Origin: Maritalea mobilis
Lineage (GTDB): Bacteria > Pseudomonadota > Alphaproteobacteria > Rhodobacterales > Rhodobacteraceae
Assembly (NCBI RefSeq): GCF_019800885.1
Contig: NZ_JAHVKE010000001.1
Span: 868,001 to 932,000 of the forward strand
Direction: 5' to 3'
Length of the DNA stretch: 64,000 nt
Positions 8,842 to 17,504 of the stretch are shown piece after piece (position 1 is the stretch's first letter; each line of letters begins with the position of its first letter). The translations under genes were made by a program, and so were the position numbers. The notes under the pieces are model-generated. The model saw only the letters and a list, made by a program, of their open reading frames with translations, had not been told where the DNA came from and made no database searches.

Positions 8842-9704
8842 GTGCGGGATCCTTTTTCTTGGCATGGGGCTTCGGCGGCGAGGCTTGCAAAGTGATCGGC
8901 AAGGCGCCGTGTGCCGAACCGGGGTGCGACCATGTCCAAACCCAGCGCCGTCAAGAAGAACCGTGCGGGCCCGCTTGCGCGCCGCGGCAGGATCGGCAGA
9001 ACGGCGAGCGTGGTTCTGCGCAGGGCGTCTGGCAGGTACGTGATGCGTGGCTGCTTGCCGAGGGCGGCGAAGGCCGCGCGCGCGATCTGGTTCTGAGTCA
9101 TCACGTCTGGGCCGCCGATTTCCACCCAGCCCCGCCCCGCGTCAGTCGCATCGGCGATAGCCGCCGCCAGATCGGCCCCGTGGATGGGATTCAGGCGCTG
9201 CGTTCCGTCCCCGAAAAGCCAGACGCGCCCCGCCCGCGCCATCGACAGGATCTCGCTCATATCCGAGAAGTAGCCGCTTGGCGCGATTACCGTCGCAGGC
9301 ATGTCAGAGGCTTGCAGAGCGGTCACGAAAGCGGCCTTGGCGTCGACCAGCGGCACGCCCGCCATCGCCTCGGCCTGCAGGACATGCACATATGCAAAGC
9401 GTTTCACACCGGCGGCTTCGGCCTCGCGCAGCAGGTTCAAGTTTGCCTGATAGTCGACATCCCAGTATCCGACCCCGTCCGCCTGCCGCGTGATGCCCAA
9501 AGATGACACGACGAGGTCCACGCCATCCATGACGCCACACAGCGTATCTGGCCGTGTCGCTTCGGCCTTGAGCAGCAGGTCTGCCAAGCCCTCGGCGCGC
9601 GCAGTGTTGCGGACTAGCGCAGTGACGTGATGCCCGCGTCTTGCATATTCGGCGCAGAGAAAGCGCCCCAGATAGCCGGTCGCGCCGGCGACGAGAACGT
9701 GCAT
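8838..9704 (-). CDS. NAD(P)-binding Rossmann-fold protein (NmrA/atypical SDR-like)
   Basis: A 288-residue protein with the N-terminal dinucleotide-binding motif GATGYLG (residues 7-13) and an early sequence VTALVRN typical of NADPH-preferring atypical short-chain dehydrogenases. No YxxxK catalytic pair is evident in the usual place, so it may act as a redox sensor or an epimerase-like enzyme, as in the NmrA group. ATG 9704 is preceded by AAGGAGAC. It lies 16 bp after a small membrane-protein gene and overlaps the following membrane-protein gene by 4 bp, so the three form an operon of unknown role. Confidence 0.78.
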   Translation of the reverse strand: MHVLVAGATGYLGRFLCAEYARRGHHVTALVRNTARAEGLADLLLKAEATRPDTLCGVMDGVDLVVSSLGITRQADGVGYWDVDYQANLNLLREAEAAGVKRFAYVHVLQAEAMAGVPLVDAKAAFVTALQASDMPATVIAPSGYFSDMSEILSMARAGRVWLFGDGTQRLNPIHGADLAAAIADATDAGRGWVEIGGPDVMTQNQIARAAFAALGKQPRITYLPDALRRTTLAVLPILPRRASGPARFFLTALGLDMVAPRFGTRRLADHFASLAAEAPCQEKGSRT

Positions 9705-9720
9705 GGGTTGTCTCCTTGGG

Positions 9721-10095
9721 TCAGGCGAAGCCTATGGCAAGTGCGGCTGCGGACATAAGGGCGATGACGGGAGTCCAGAGCCGGCGCTCCGGACGCGAGG
9801 GGCTTGCTGCATTGGCGACAAGCGTCAGCAATGTGAGTCCGACCGCAGGCCAGAACAGCGCGGCAAGTCGCGGCGCGCCCACCCCGGCCCGCGCCAGCAC
9901 GGCCCCGGCCATTGCCACAAGCAGCGCAGCCTGCACCAAGGCAAGGCCCCGCCAAACGGGTGGCAGACGGCCGGGAAAACGGCCGCCCACCGTCAGGCGC
10001 CCCAGCGGGGCGCCTGCACTGACCGCCAGATGCATCGTCACGGGCAGCGCGGCCAACCCGGCATAGGCATAGGCATAGGCAAGGATCTGGGTCAT
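9721..10095 (-). CDS. Small hypothetical membrane protein
   Basis: A 124-residue protein with four predicted membrane segments (about residues 5-25, 45-65, 72-92 and 102-123). I do not recognise the family. ATG 10095 puts the first segment at the N-terminus. Codons 6-10 are built from a CCTATG hexanucleotide repeated three times, giving the alternating AYAYAYAG stretch. It leads the three-gene group with the NmrA-like and DUF4386-like genes. Confidence 0.6.
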   Translation of the reverse strand: MTQILAYAYAYAGLAALPVTMHLAVSAGAPLGRLTVGGRFPGRLPPVWRGLALVQAALLVAMAGAVLARAGVGAPRLAALFWPAVGLTLLTLVANAASPSRPERRLWTPVIALMSAAALAIGFA

Positions 10096-10257
10096 GGGCG
10101 CAGCGTGCGCGACTGCCGCTCGGTCCGGCCCAGATCGCCCCAAAGATGTCGGGGCGGGTATTCACAAAGCGGTCTCACCTGCTTGTCACCTCCGGTCAGC
10201 AGGCGATGCAGGCGACCCATTCGGGTGCGGATGGCTTGTTGCATGTGTTCCCCCCCT

Positions 10258-10623
10258 TCAGCCCACGACCGCGTGGCCGCGGCCACGCAGACAGTTCAGA
10301 ACGATGGCCTCGCGGCGTTCGCTGGCCTCTGCCCCGCCCGCAACAGCACCGGCAAGAGCCCCGGCCAGGGCCCCGCCAAGCGCGTCGCCATCGTCGTCCA
10401 CCTCGCCCAGCACGCCGCCAATTCCGGCGCCGATCGCGGCAGACGCCATCGTTTCGCGGTCAAGCTGCGTTTGATTACGGGCAAGGGTGCGACACGCGGC
10501 AAGGTCACTCTGGAATTGCGGGTTCGGTTCGCCATCGAGGATCGGGTCCACATTCGTGCCCAGATCGGCGCAGGCCCCCAACAGGATCGACAGGGCAAGG
10601 GGGGTGATCAGCATCGGTTTCAT
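10258..10623 (-). CDS. Glycine-zipper lipoprotein
   Basis: A 121-residue predicted lipoprotein. The leader ends in ILLGAC, a lipobox with the lipidated cysteine near residue 18. The second half has a glycine-zipper pattern (IGAGIGGVLGEV, then GGALAGALAGAVAGG), as in the outer-membrane-associated SlyB/YMGG families. A conserved cysteine pair (ACRTLA and LNCLRG) flanks the zipper. ATG 10623 follows GAAGGAGAA. It is probably transcribed alone. Confidence 0.75.
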   Translation of the reverse strand: MKPMLITPLALSILLGACADLGTNVDPILDGEPNPQFQSDLAACRTLARNQTQLDRETMASAAIGAGIGGVLGEVDDDGDALGGALAGALAGAVAGGAEASERREAIVLNCLRGRGHAVVG

Positions 10624-10736
10624 TCATTTCTCCTTCGACGTTCAATGGTGTCGAAGGGGGATCTACCCGTCGCGACCGGGCGGCGGCATGACCGCAGGGA
10701 TCAGCCGTTTGACCTCCGGTACCAATCACTCGGCGT

Positions 10737-11750
10737 TCAGCGCTCGGCCAGCCAGCCGGTCGGGCTTGACCCGGTCCACCGCCGGAACGCGCGCACGAAG
10801 GCCGATGCTTCGGAAAACCCGAGAAGGTAGGCCGTTTCGCCGACCGACACCTTGCGCGCGCTCAGGTAGTCCATCGCCATCCGGCGGCGCAGATCGTCAT
10901 GGACCTGCGCAAAGGTGACGCCTTCGTCCTTGAGCCGGCGATAGAGCGTTTGTCGGCTCATGCCGAGGTCGCGTGCAATCCGGTCCATCGACAGGGTGCC
11001 CTCGTGCAGGTCCGAAAGCATCCGGGTCTCGACGGCGGCGCGCACGGTGTCGTTTGTGGCCAGTTCCGCCAAAAGCGCGTCCGCGTGGCGCGTGAAAACG
11101 CCGAACACATACTCCTTGCCGCCCTCGAACGCCTCGTCCAGCCAGACCGGATTGATGCGCAGCGCATTGCGTGCCGCGCGAAAGGTGATCGGCACCCGGA
11201 AGAACTCGGGGTAGCGGTTGGCGTGGGGCGGCGGCGCGTAGGTCACCTCCAGCGCCTGTTCGAAGGGATGTTCGGGCGCGGACCGGCGGAATTCCGAGAT
11301 GAACCGCGCAAAGCTGGCCTCGGTCGCCATCCAGTTGCCGTCACAAGGCCGGTTGTCCACCAGCCAAACCGCGTCTGCGCTGCGTTCAAGCTCGAACCGG
11401 TCGCCGCCGCCCGGAATCGGGACATCGGCCATCAGCCGCGCATAGCGGTTCAACTGGCTCAAGCTGTGCGGGAAGGACACGGATGTATGCACGATCTGGC
11501 CAACGATCGACATCGTGTCCAGCCGTGTCTCCAAGACGTGACGAAGAAGCAGCGAGGTGTCGCCCGTCGCGTCGATCCCCGCCGCGATGAGGCTCTGGTA
11601 GGCGGCGACGGGGATGCGCGTATCCTGATCGGCCAGGTCGTCTTCCGTCAGCCCCGAAGCCGCAAGCAACCCGTCCCGCGGCGCGCCTTCGGCCACCGCG
11701 TAGTCAAGGAACGCCGTCGCAAAACCGGCGGCCATGGTCTGATCGGACAT
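10737..11750 (-). CDS. AraC-family transcriptional regulator (arabinose-binding-like N-domain)
   Basis: A 337-residue regulator. The C-terminal 100 residues contain the two helix-turn-helix motifs of AraC proteins (MDRIARDLGMSRQTLYRRLK, and VGETAYLLGFSEASAFVRAF followed by RRWTGSSPTGWL). The N-terminal 200 residues match the Arabinose_bd-type domain of the OruR/ArgR-like branch. ATG 11750 faces the alpha/beta hydrolase gene (start 11848), so the 97-bp space is a shared control region and the hydrolase is the likely target. A longer upstream extension of the frame has no family similarity. Confidence 0.88.
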   Translation of the reverse strand: MSDQTMAAGFATAFLDYAVAEGAPRDGLLAASGLTEDDLADQDTRIPVAAYQSLIAAGIDATGDTSLLLRHVLETRLDTMSIVGQIVHTSVSFPHSLSQLNRYARLMADVPIPGGGDRFELERSADAVWLVDNRPCDGNWMATEASFARFISEFRRSAPEHPFEQALEVTYAPPPHANRYPEFFRVPITFRAARNALRINPVWLDEAFEGGKEYVFGVFTRHADALLAELATNDTVRAAVETRMLSDLHEGTLSMDRIARDLGMSRQTLYRRLKDEGVTFAQVHDDLRRRMAMDYLSARKVSVGETAYLLGFSEASAFVRAFRRWTGSSPTGWLAER

Positions 11751-11847
11751 GCGGCAGTCTCCTGCGGTCAAGACGATGATGCGCCGGGTCATAGCGCCTT
11801 GGCGCGCGCGGGCAGAATGTGCCGGGACACGACATAAGGACAACCCT

Positions 11848-12858
11848 ATGCTGCATCCCATGCTGAGCACGATCGTCGGTTTTCTCGTTCTTTGTGCCCT
11901 GGCCTTTGCCGGGCTTACCTGGATCACGCGGGTGCCGCCGCGGGTTCCGGCCACCGTGACGGACGATCCCGCGCTGCCAAGGTTGGCAGGGCATGGAGTA
12001 GTGCTGCATGGCCGTATCGCTGGGCCCGAGGGTGCACCGCTCGCCGTGGTTCTGCACGGCGGACCGGGGGGCGATCACCGATCCTTGTCGGCTCTTGAGG
12101 GGCTGACCCGGACCCATCGTGTCCTTTTCTACGACCAGCGCGGGGCCGGACTGTCCGAGCGGGTGACGCCCGAGCGGTTGGGTATGGCCGATCACCTCGC
12201 CGACCTGGATGCGGTGATCGTAGCCCATGGCGGCGGGCCTGTCGCCCTGATCGGTCATTCATGGGGGGCAATGCTGGCGACAGCCTATCTTGGCCACAGG
12301 CCCGAGGGGGTTTCCCACGCCGTGCTGATCGAGCCCGGCTTCCTTGACGCCGAGGGCCTCGCCACATTCGAGGCCCGGCGCACCGCGCTGTCTCGCACGC
12401 CGCGCGTTTTTTGGGCCGGCCTATTGGCCGGTTTCCGCGCGCGCGGTGTCACGGGGGATGCGGACGCGGCGGCGGACAGCATCGTCGGCACCGTCGTGCA
12501 GGCCTTCGCCAATCATCCGGCGAACCCCTACCATTGCCCCGGACAAGCCTACGACGCCCCCGCCTGGCGTTTCGGCAGCCGCGCAAGCGACGCTTTCTGG
12601 AAAGCCCCGGCTGCTGCGCTCGACGCCATGGCCCCCGGTCTCGCCTTCGGCGGCCCTGTCCTGATCCTGGCAGGGGGCTGCAACGACTGGACCGGCGCGC
12701 CGCTTCAGGCCCGGCACGTTCGGATGTTCGCGGAGGCGCGGATGGAAGTGATCGAGGGGGCCGGCCACGACACCACCTGGGACCGACCCGAGGCCACGCT
12801 TGCCGCGATCAGGTCCTTTCTTGCCACACGGCCCGGATCGCCGCTGCCGGAACACTGA
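11848..12858 (+). CDS. Alpha/beta hydrolase, proline-iminopeptidase-like, membrane-anchored
   Basis: A 336-residue protein with a hydrophobic N-terminus (residues 5-25), likely a membrane anchor or uncleaved signal. It carries the fold's landmarks: HGGPGGDH oxyanion region, FYDQRGAGLS, the nucleophile elbow GHSWGA (Ser), an acid in CNDWTG, and the catalytic His in GAGHDTTW. The HGGPG and DQRG motifs are those of the proline iminopeptidase (S33) group, whose members also include lactonases and esterases. ATG 11848 follows AAGGACAACCCT. It is divergent from an AraC-type regulator, its likely controller. Substrate unknown. Confidence 0.82.
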   Translation: MLHPMLSTIVGFLVLCALAFAGLTWITRVPPRVPATVTDDPALPRLAGHGVVLHGRIAGPEGAPLAVVLHGGPGGDHRSLSALEGLTRTHRVLFYDQRGAGLSERVTPERLGMADHLADLDAVIVAHGGGPVALIGHSWGAMLATAYLGHRPEGVSHAVLIEPGFLDAEGLATFEARRTALSRTPRVFWAGLLAGFRARGVTGDADAAADSIVGTVVQAFANHPANPYHCPGQAYDAPAWRFGSRASDAFWKAPAAALDAMAPGLAFGGPVLILAGGCNDWTGAPLQARHVRMFAEARMEVIEGAGHDTTWDRPEATLAAIRSFLATRPGSPLPEH

Positions 12859-13042
12859 GAGATCGCCCGGACTTGCGCGCCGTACTCAGACCTATCCGCC
12901 ATCTTCATCGCGGTAACTGACAGCGCTCCAGGCCAAGCTGGCCCCTCGTGCTTCTATCGCCGTCGGCGAGCCTGGGTCAGCGCGCTCTTGCCAACCACCC
13001 CATCAACAGGTCAGCAGCCGTACTCGTGAGGCTGCGTGTACC

Positions 13043-14551
13043 TCATGCGGCCGTCCCTTCGATGCCCGAGATCGCCTGGATAAGGCTGTCCTCGGTCACC
13101 TCCGTTGCGCAGAACTCGCGCATGATACGGCCATGGTACATGGCGACGATCCGGTCGGAGACATGTAGCACCTCGGGCATTTCCGACGATATCACGATCA
13201 CGGCGTAACCCTGTTTCGCCAAGCCGCGCAGCAGATTGTGGATCTCGGATTTCGACCCGACATCGATACCGCGCGTCGGTTCGTCCACGATCAGGACCTC
13301 GGGCTGCATCGACAGCCATTTGCCAATCACGATCTTTTGCTGGTTGCCACCCGACAGGTTTCCGACGGCCGTTTTCCAGCTGGGGCTTTTGATGGATAGG
13401 CGGTCTCGATACTGATCGTAGATCGAAATCTCTGCACCATCGGACACGAAAGGGCCGGCTGTCAGGTCGCCAACTTGCGGCAACGTCATGTTATCACGGC
13501 AATTCATGCCAAGCACGAGGCCTTGCTCTTTCCGGCTTTCCGGGACGAGGGAAATACCCTTCGCTATCGCATCGATCGGCGAGGTAATCTTGACCGCCTC
13601 CCCCTTCAGATAGATCTGCCCCGAGGTCGGTTTGCGCAAGCCGAACAGGGTTTCGGCAATCTCGGTGCGGCCTGCCCCGACCAGGCCGTAGAATCCCAGC
13701 ACTTCGCCCTCGCGGACTTCGAAAGTGGCGTCCTCAAAAAGATGCCCGCAAGACAGGTTCTCGACCCGCAGGGCGACCGGCCCAAGCTCCACCTGCTCGA
13801 CATTGCGGCTGATGTCGAGAGACCGCCCGATCATCATCTGCGTGATCTCGTCCTCGTTCGTTTCAGCGGTGTTGAGTGTGCCGCGATACTCCCCATCTCG
13901 CAGAACCGAGATGCGGTCCGTCATCTTGAAGATCTCTTCCATGCGATGGGAGATGTAGATGATCCCCACGCCCTGTGCCTTCAGACCCTCGATCACGTCG
14001 AACAAAACAACCTTCTCGGCATCGGTCAGCGATGCCGTGGGCTCGTCGAAGATCACCGCCTTCGCGTCCACGGTGAGGGCGCGGGCGATCTCAACCATCT
14101 GCTGGTTTGCAATGGAAAGGTCTCCAACCAAGGTCCGGGCATTGAAGCCCACCTTGAGCTTTTCGAGGATGGCGTCGGTTCGGGAATAAAGCGTCGCCCA
14201 GTCAACACGACCGAAGCTTTTGCGGGGCAACTCCCCAAGATAAATATTCTCGGCGACCGACAATTCCTCTGCAAGGCTGAGTTCCTGGTGAATGAACATC
14301 ACGCCATTGGCCTTGGCCTCGAGCGGGCCGCGCATCTCGGTTTCGCGTTCCTCGATGAAGATCTTTCCGGCGTCAGGCTGATAGATCCCGCCCAGAACCT
14401 TCATCAAAGTGGACTTGCCTGCGCCGTTTTCCCCCATGAGGGCATGAACCTCACCCGGAAGAACCGAGAAGCTGACGCCATCGAGGGCGCGAACGCCGGG
14501 AAAGGTCTTCACGATACCTTCGAGACGAAGTGCCGGTGTGTGATCGGTCAT
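13043..14551 (-). CDS. Sugar ABC transporter ATP-binding protein (RbsA-like, two nucleotide-binding domains)
   Basis: A 502-residue double ATPase. The first half has Walker A GENGAGKST, signature LSIANQQMVEIARAL and Walker B AVIFDEPTASL. The second half has the degenerate Walker A GLVGAGRTE typical of the RbsA/MglA/XylG family, signature LSGGNQQKIVIGKWL and Walker B VLIVDEPTRGIDVG. It energises import through the two adjacent permeases. ATG 14551 overlaps the stop of the upstream permease gene as ATGA. It is the last gene of the leftward operon of the divergent catabolic locus. The substrate is probably a sugar or polyol, but not determined. Confidence 0.94.
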   Translation of the reverse strand: MTDHTPALRLEGIVKTFPGVRALDGVSFSVLPGEVHALMGENGAGKSTLMKVLGGIYQPDAGKIFIEERETEMRGPLEAKANGVMFIHQELSLAEELSVAENIYLGELPRKSFGRVDWATLYSRTDAILEKLKVGFNARTLVGDLSIANQQMVEIARALTVDAKAVIFDEPTASLTDAEKVVLFDVIEGLKAQGVGIIYISHRMEEIFKMTDRISVLRDGEYRGTLNTAETNEDEITQMMIGRSLDISRNVEQVELGPVALRVENLSCGHLFEDATFEVREGEVLGFYGLVGAGRTEIAETLFGLRKPTSGQIYLKGEAVKITSPIDAIAKGISLVPESRKEQGLVLGMNCRDNMTLPQVGDLTAGPFVSDGAEISIYDQYRDRLSIKSPSWKTAVGNLSGGNQQKIVIGKWLSMQPEVLIVDEPTRGIDVGSKSEIHNLLRGLAKQGYAVIVISSEMPEVLHVSDRIVAMYHGRIMREFCATEVTEDSLIQAISGIEGTAA

Positions 14552-15549
14552 ACTTTCAACTCCTCTGCGCCCTTGCGATTGAGCTGCCGGTCCAGGAACA
14601 GGACCGCGATCAGGATGGTGCCGATGACAAGGTTCACGGTCTCGGTGTCCGCGCCGATATGGCCAAGGCCCTTGCGCAAAAGTTGGATGGCGATCACACC
14701 GCCAAGCGTGCCGATGATAGACCCGCGACCGCCGGCCAGCTTGGTGCCGCCCAAGACGACGGCGGTGATGGCCCACAGTTCGAACAGCATTCCGTCATTT
14801 GGATTTACCGACCCGCTGCCCGAGTAGAACGCCACGGCCGACAGGGCGGCGAGGAAGCCGATCAACACGAAGTTCACGACGATATGCGGCCCGACGCGGA
14901 TACCGGCATTCACGGCGGCCTCGCGGTTGTCGCCAATGGCATAGGCATTGCGCCCATGCACCGTGCGGGTCATCATCAGCCAGACGATCAGGACAACGGC
15001 GATGAAAACCAAGGCAGGCGTTTGGAGGCCCAGTATGTCCGCCTCGGCGAAATCGACCATCGTCCAGTTCAGGTGATAGGTCGGGTTCTCGCCGTTATAC
15101 ATGAAGACAAGCCCGCGATAGCCCAACATCGCACCCAGCGTGACGATGAAGGCATCGACCCCGGTCTTCCAAACGATCACGCCGTTGATCAGGCCCAGAA
15201 TTGCCCCCGTGAACAACGCGAACAGCCAGGCGAGCGGGATCGCGGCGTCGCCCATTGCCTCCATGAATGGCCAATTCATCGAGTCGAGCATGACAATCCC
15301 GGCCAGCGCATAAGTCGCGCCCACGGAGAGATCGATATTGCCGTTGATCATGACCACCGTCATGCCGATGGCAATAATGCCGATCGGGGCCGACTGCTTG
15401 AGCAACAACAGCATGTTGTCGAGGTCCATGAAGGCGCTGTCACTGAGCGACCACCAGCGACCGGCCACCTCGAAGAAAACCAGCTGGATGACGATAAAGG
15501 CCCAGATCGCACCGTTCTTGATCAGCCGCTTGAGGGTCTCGTTCTGCAT
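14548..15549 (-). CDS. Sugar ABC transporter permease (RbsC-like), second copy
   Basis: A 333-residue RbsC/BPD_transp_2-family permease with about ten hydrophobic segments. Family hallmarks are DLSVGATYALAGIV near residue 92, GLINGVIVWKTGVDAFIVTLG and AVVLGGTKLAGGRGSIIGTLGG near the end. GAGGAGGG precedes ATG 15549. It is 12 bp downstream of another permease of the same family and overlaps the ATPase gene by 4 bp. The two permeases presumably form a heterodimer, as in other systems with paired RbsC-type genes. Confidence 0.93.
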   Translation of the reverse strand: MQNETLKRLIKNGAIWAFIVIQLVFFEVAGRWWSLSDSAFMDLDNMLLLLKQSAPIGIIAIGMTVVMINGNIDLSVGATYALAGIVMLDSMNWPFMEAMGDAAIPLAWLFALFTGAILGLINGVIVWKTGVDAFIVTLGAMLGYRGLVFMYNGENPTYHLNWTMVDFAEADILGLQTPALVFIAVVLIVWLMMTRTVHGRNAYAIGDNREAAVNAGIRVGPHIVVNFVLIGFLAALSAVAFYSGSGSVNPNDGMLFELWAITAVVLGGTKLAGGRGSIIGTLGGVIAIQLLRKGLGHIGADTETVNLVIGTILIAVLFLDRQLNRKGAEELKV

Positions 15550-15561
15550 GTTCTGCCCTCC

Positions 15562-16542
15562 TCAGGCGATCGGCGACCAAAGCTTGCCGCGCTTGGTGGC
15601 GATATCGAGCCAGACGGCCAGGATGATGATGATCCAGGTGACGACGAACTGGACGTAAAACTCGAGCCCGGCCAGCAGCAGTCCATTTTGGATAAATCCG
15701 AGGATGAGCACCCCGATCACCGTCTTGAAGATCGTGCCCGATCCGCCCAGCAACGACGCCCCACCAAGAATGACGGCGGCCAGAACCTCCAGTTCCATGC
15801 CTTGGCCAACGGTGTTCTGGGCCCCCATGGTGCGGCTGGCCTGGATCAGGCCGGCCGTCGCCACGCAAAAGGCTGAGATAAGGTAAGTCATGAAAACCAC
15901 GCGGGCGCGCGGTATGCCCGAAAACGTCGCCGCCGTCCCGTTGCCCCCGACCGCATAGACCTTGCGGCCGAACGGGGTCTTGGCGAGCACGATGCCGAGG
16001 AACGCCGCAAGCAAAAGGAAAATGAGCACCGGAACGGGGATGCCCAAGGCTTCTCCCCGGCCAAAGACATCGAACCAGGTTTCATTCTGGTTGGCGATAT
16101 CCATGTTCTGACCGCCCGAGTAGGTCAGCGTCAGGCCATGGATGGCCGACAGCATCCCCAGCGTCACGATCAAAGAATTCAACCTGAGATACCCGATCAG
16201 GAACCCGTTGATCGCCCCAAGGCAAAGGGTCATCGCAAACATCGCAGGGATGGCAAGGGCCGGCCCGAAAGCGGGGTTTTCGTGCAGGTCCAGCACCACG
16301 ATGGCCGAAAAGGACAGCATGGACCCAACCGACAGGTCGAGATTGCCGCCGATCACGACAAAGGTAACCCCCAGGGCCATGATCCCGAGGATTGCCGAAG
16401 ACCGGATCACACCGAACACATTATCGATATCGATAAAGCGTGGGTTCCAGAGCGTGAAGCTCACCATGAACAGAATAAAGGCGACAAGAATGCCCTGTCG
16501 CGCCAACACACTGCCAAGCGATTTCATAGCCTGATCGGCCAT
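15562..16542 (-). CDS. Sugar ABC transporter permease (RbsC-like), first copy
   Basis: A 326-residue permease of the RbsC family, with the conserved segments GGNLDLSVGSMLSFSAIVVL (residues 65-84), AINGFLIGYLRLNSLIVTLG and AVILGGASLLGGSGTIFKTV. Length and about ten membrane segments are normal. GGGAGG precedes ATG 16542. It lies between a short-chain dehydrogenase gene (77-bp gap) and the second permease (12-bp gap). Confidence 0.93.
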   Translation of the reverse strand: MADQAMKSLGSVLARQGILVAFILFMVSFTLWNPRFIDIDNVFGVIRSSAILGIMALGVTFVVIGGNLDLSVGSMLSFSAIVVLDLHENPAFGPALAIPAMFAMTLCLGAINGFLIGYLRLNSLIVTLGMLSAIHGLTLTYSGGQNMDIANQNETWFDVFGRGEALGIPVPVLIFLLLAAFLGIVLAKTPFGRKVYAVGGNGTAATFSGIPRARVVFMTYLISAFCVATAGLIQASRTMGAQNTVGQGMELEVLAAVILGGASLLGGSGTIFKTVIGVLILGFIQNGLLLAGLEFYVQFVVTWIIIILAVWLDIATKRGKLWSPIA

Positions 16543-16619
16543 TTAGATCCTCCCTTTGGGGCGCGCATTGCCGCCCCTCCCACTAGATCCCTCGCCCTTC
16601 CCACGGCGGGGGATTGATA

Positions 16620-17426
16620 TCAGACCAAGGTCATGCCTCCGTCGATCATCACGATTTGCCCGGTCATGTAGTCGCTTGCGCGCGACGCAAGGAACGTCGT
16701 GGTTCCCGTGATGTCTTCAGGCCGCGCGACACGCCCTTTCAGGATATCGGCCGAGAATTCCTCCATGGCCTGACCGGGGCGCTCCGCCGCACCGATGGCC
16801 ATCAGGTCCTGATCGACCTGCTCCCACATCTCGGTCGCGACAACGCCCGGGGCAAATCCGGTGACCGTGATATCATGCTTGGCCAGATCGCGTGCCGCCG
16901 ATTGCGTCAGACTGACCACGGCCCATTTCGATGCACAATAGGGCGCGACATTGTCAAACCCCTGACGAGACGCGATCGAGGCGGTGTTCACGATCTTTCC
17001 CCCGCCCCCTTGGGCGATCATCTGTCGGGCAGCCTCCTGGATACCGATCAGACACCCAAGGCCATTCACGTCCATGATCAGATGCCAATTGTCCTCGGTC
17101 ACATCGAGGAAATTCATCGGTTTGTTCACGCCGGCATTGTTGAACATGACGTCCAACCTGCCAAAGCTTGCCACGGTTGCCTCCACCATGGCGCGGAATT
17201 GCGCCCGGTCCCGGACATCGACACCCGCCGACATTACCGAACCGTCGTCTACGCCCGCGCGTGCCTTATTCGTTTCGGCCACTTCGGCCGCCAGACCGGC
17301 GTTGAGATCGGCGAAACAGACCTTGGCCCCGTCCGCGAGCAGTGCCTCACCGATGGCGCGACCGATGCCCCTGGCTGCGCCGGTTACAATGCATACACGA
17401 CCTTCGACACCACGAGGTTCGACCAC
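16620..17426 (-). CDS. Short-chain dehydrogenase/reductase (polyol or butanediol-dehydrogenase-like)
   Basis: A 268-residue classical SDR. It has the cofactor motif TGAARGIG, FNNAGVNKP, catalytic Ser in NTASIASR, and YCASK with the Tyr/Lys pair. The C-terminal part (FAPGVVATEMWEQVD... then SDYMTGQIVMIDGGM) resembles sorbitol and 2,3-butanediol dehydrogenases. The start is GTG 17426, preceded by AGGGGGCGCACC; a longer frame upstream (to 17486) has no SDR similarity. It sits between the binding-protein gene and the permeases, so it probably oxidises the imported compound with NAD+. It is related to the SDR in the rightward arm. Confidence 0.88.
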   Translation of the reverse strand: MVEPRGVEGRVCIVTGAARGIGRAIGEALLADGAKVCFADLNAGLAAEVAETNKARAGVDDGSVMSAGVDVRDRAQFRAMVEATVASFGRLDVMFNNAGVNKPMNFLDVTEDNWHLIMDVNGLGCLIGIQEAARQMIAQGGGGKIVNTASIASRQGFDNVAPYCASKWAVVSLTQSAARDLAKHDITVTGFAPGVVATEMWEQVDQDLMAIGAAERPGQAMEEFSADILKGRVARPEDITGTTTFLASRASDYMTGQIVMIDGGMTLV

Positions 17427-17462
17427 GGTGCGCCCCCTGAAACTTGACTGTTCTTGAAAAAA

Positions 17463-17493
17463 TGCGGGAGCGACCAGGCTGGCCACCCCCGCA
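17463..17493 (-). promoter_or_regulatory. Intercistronic stem-loop after the binding-protein gene
   Basis: TGCGGG (17463-17468) pairs with CCCGCA (17488-17493), with room for inner pairing. It lies just downstream of the binding-protein stop codon on the minus strand, before the dehydrogenase start. Such hairpins often stabilise the upstream binding-protein mRNA relative to permease genes; that role is inferred. Confidence 0.4.
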
Positions 17494-17504
17494 CAGGGAG
17501 GATC

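Noticed and set aside
14530-15876. Long open frame (448 codons) on the plus strand
   Set aside because: It lies antisense to the two RbsC-type permeases, which have clear family motifs; the translation is low-complexity Asp/His/Gln/Arg-rich, typical of a GC-rich shadow frame.
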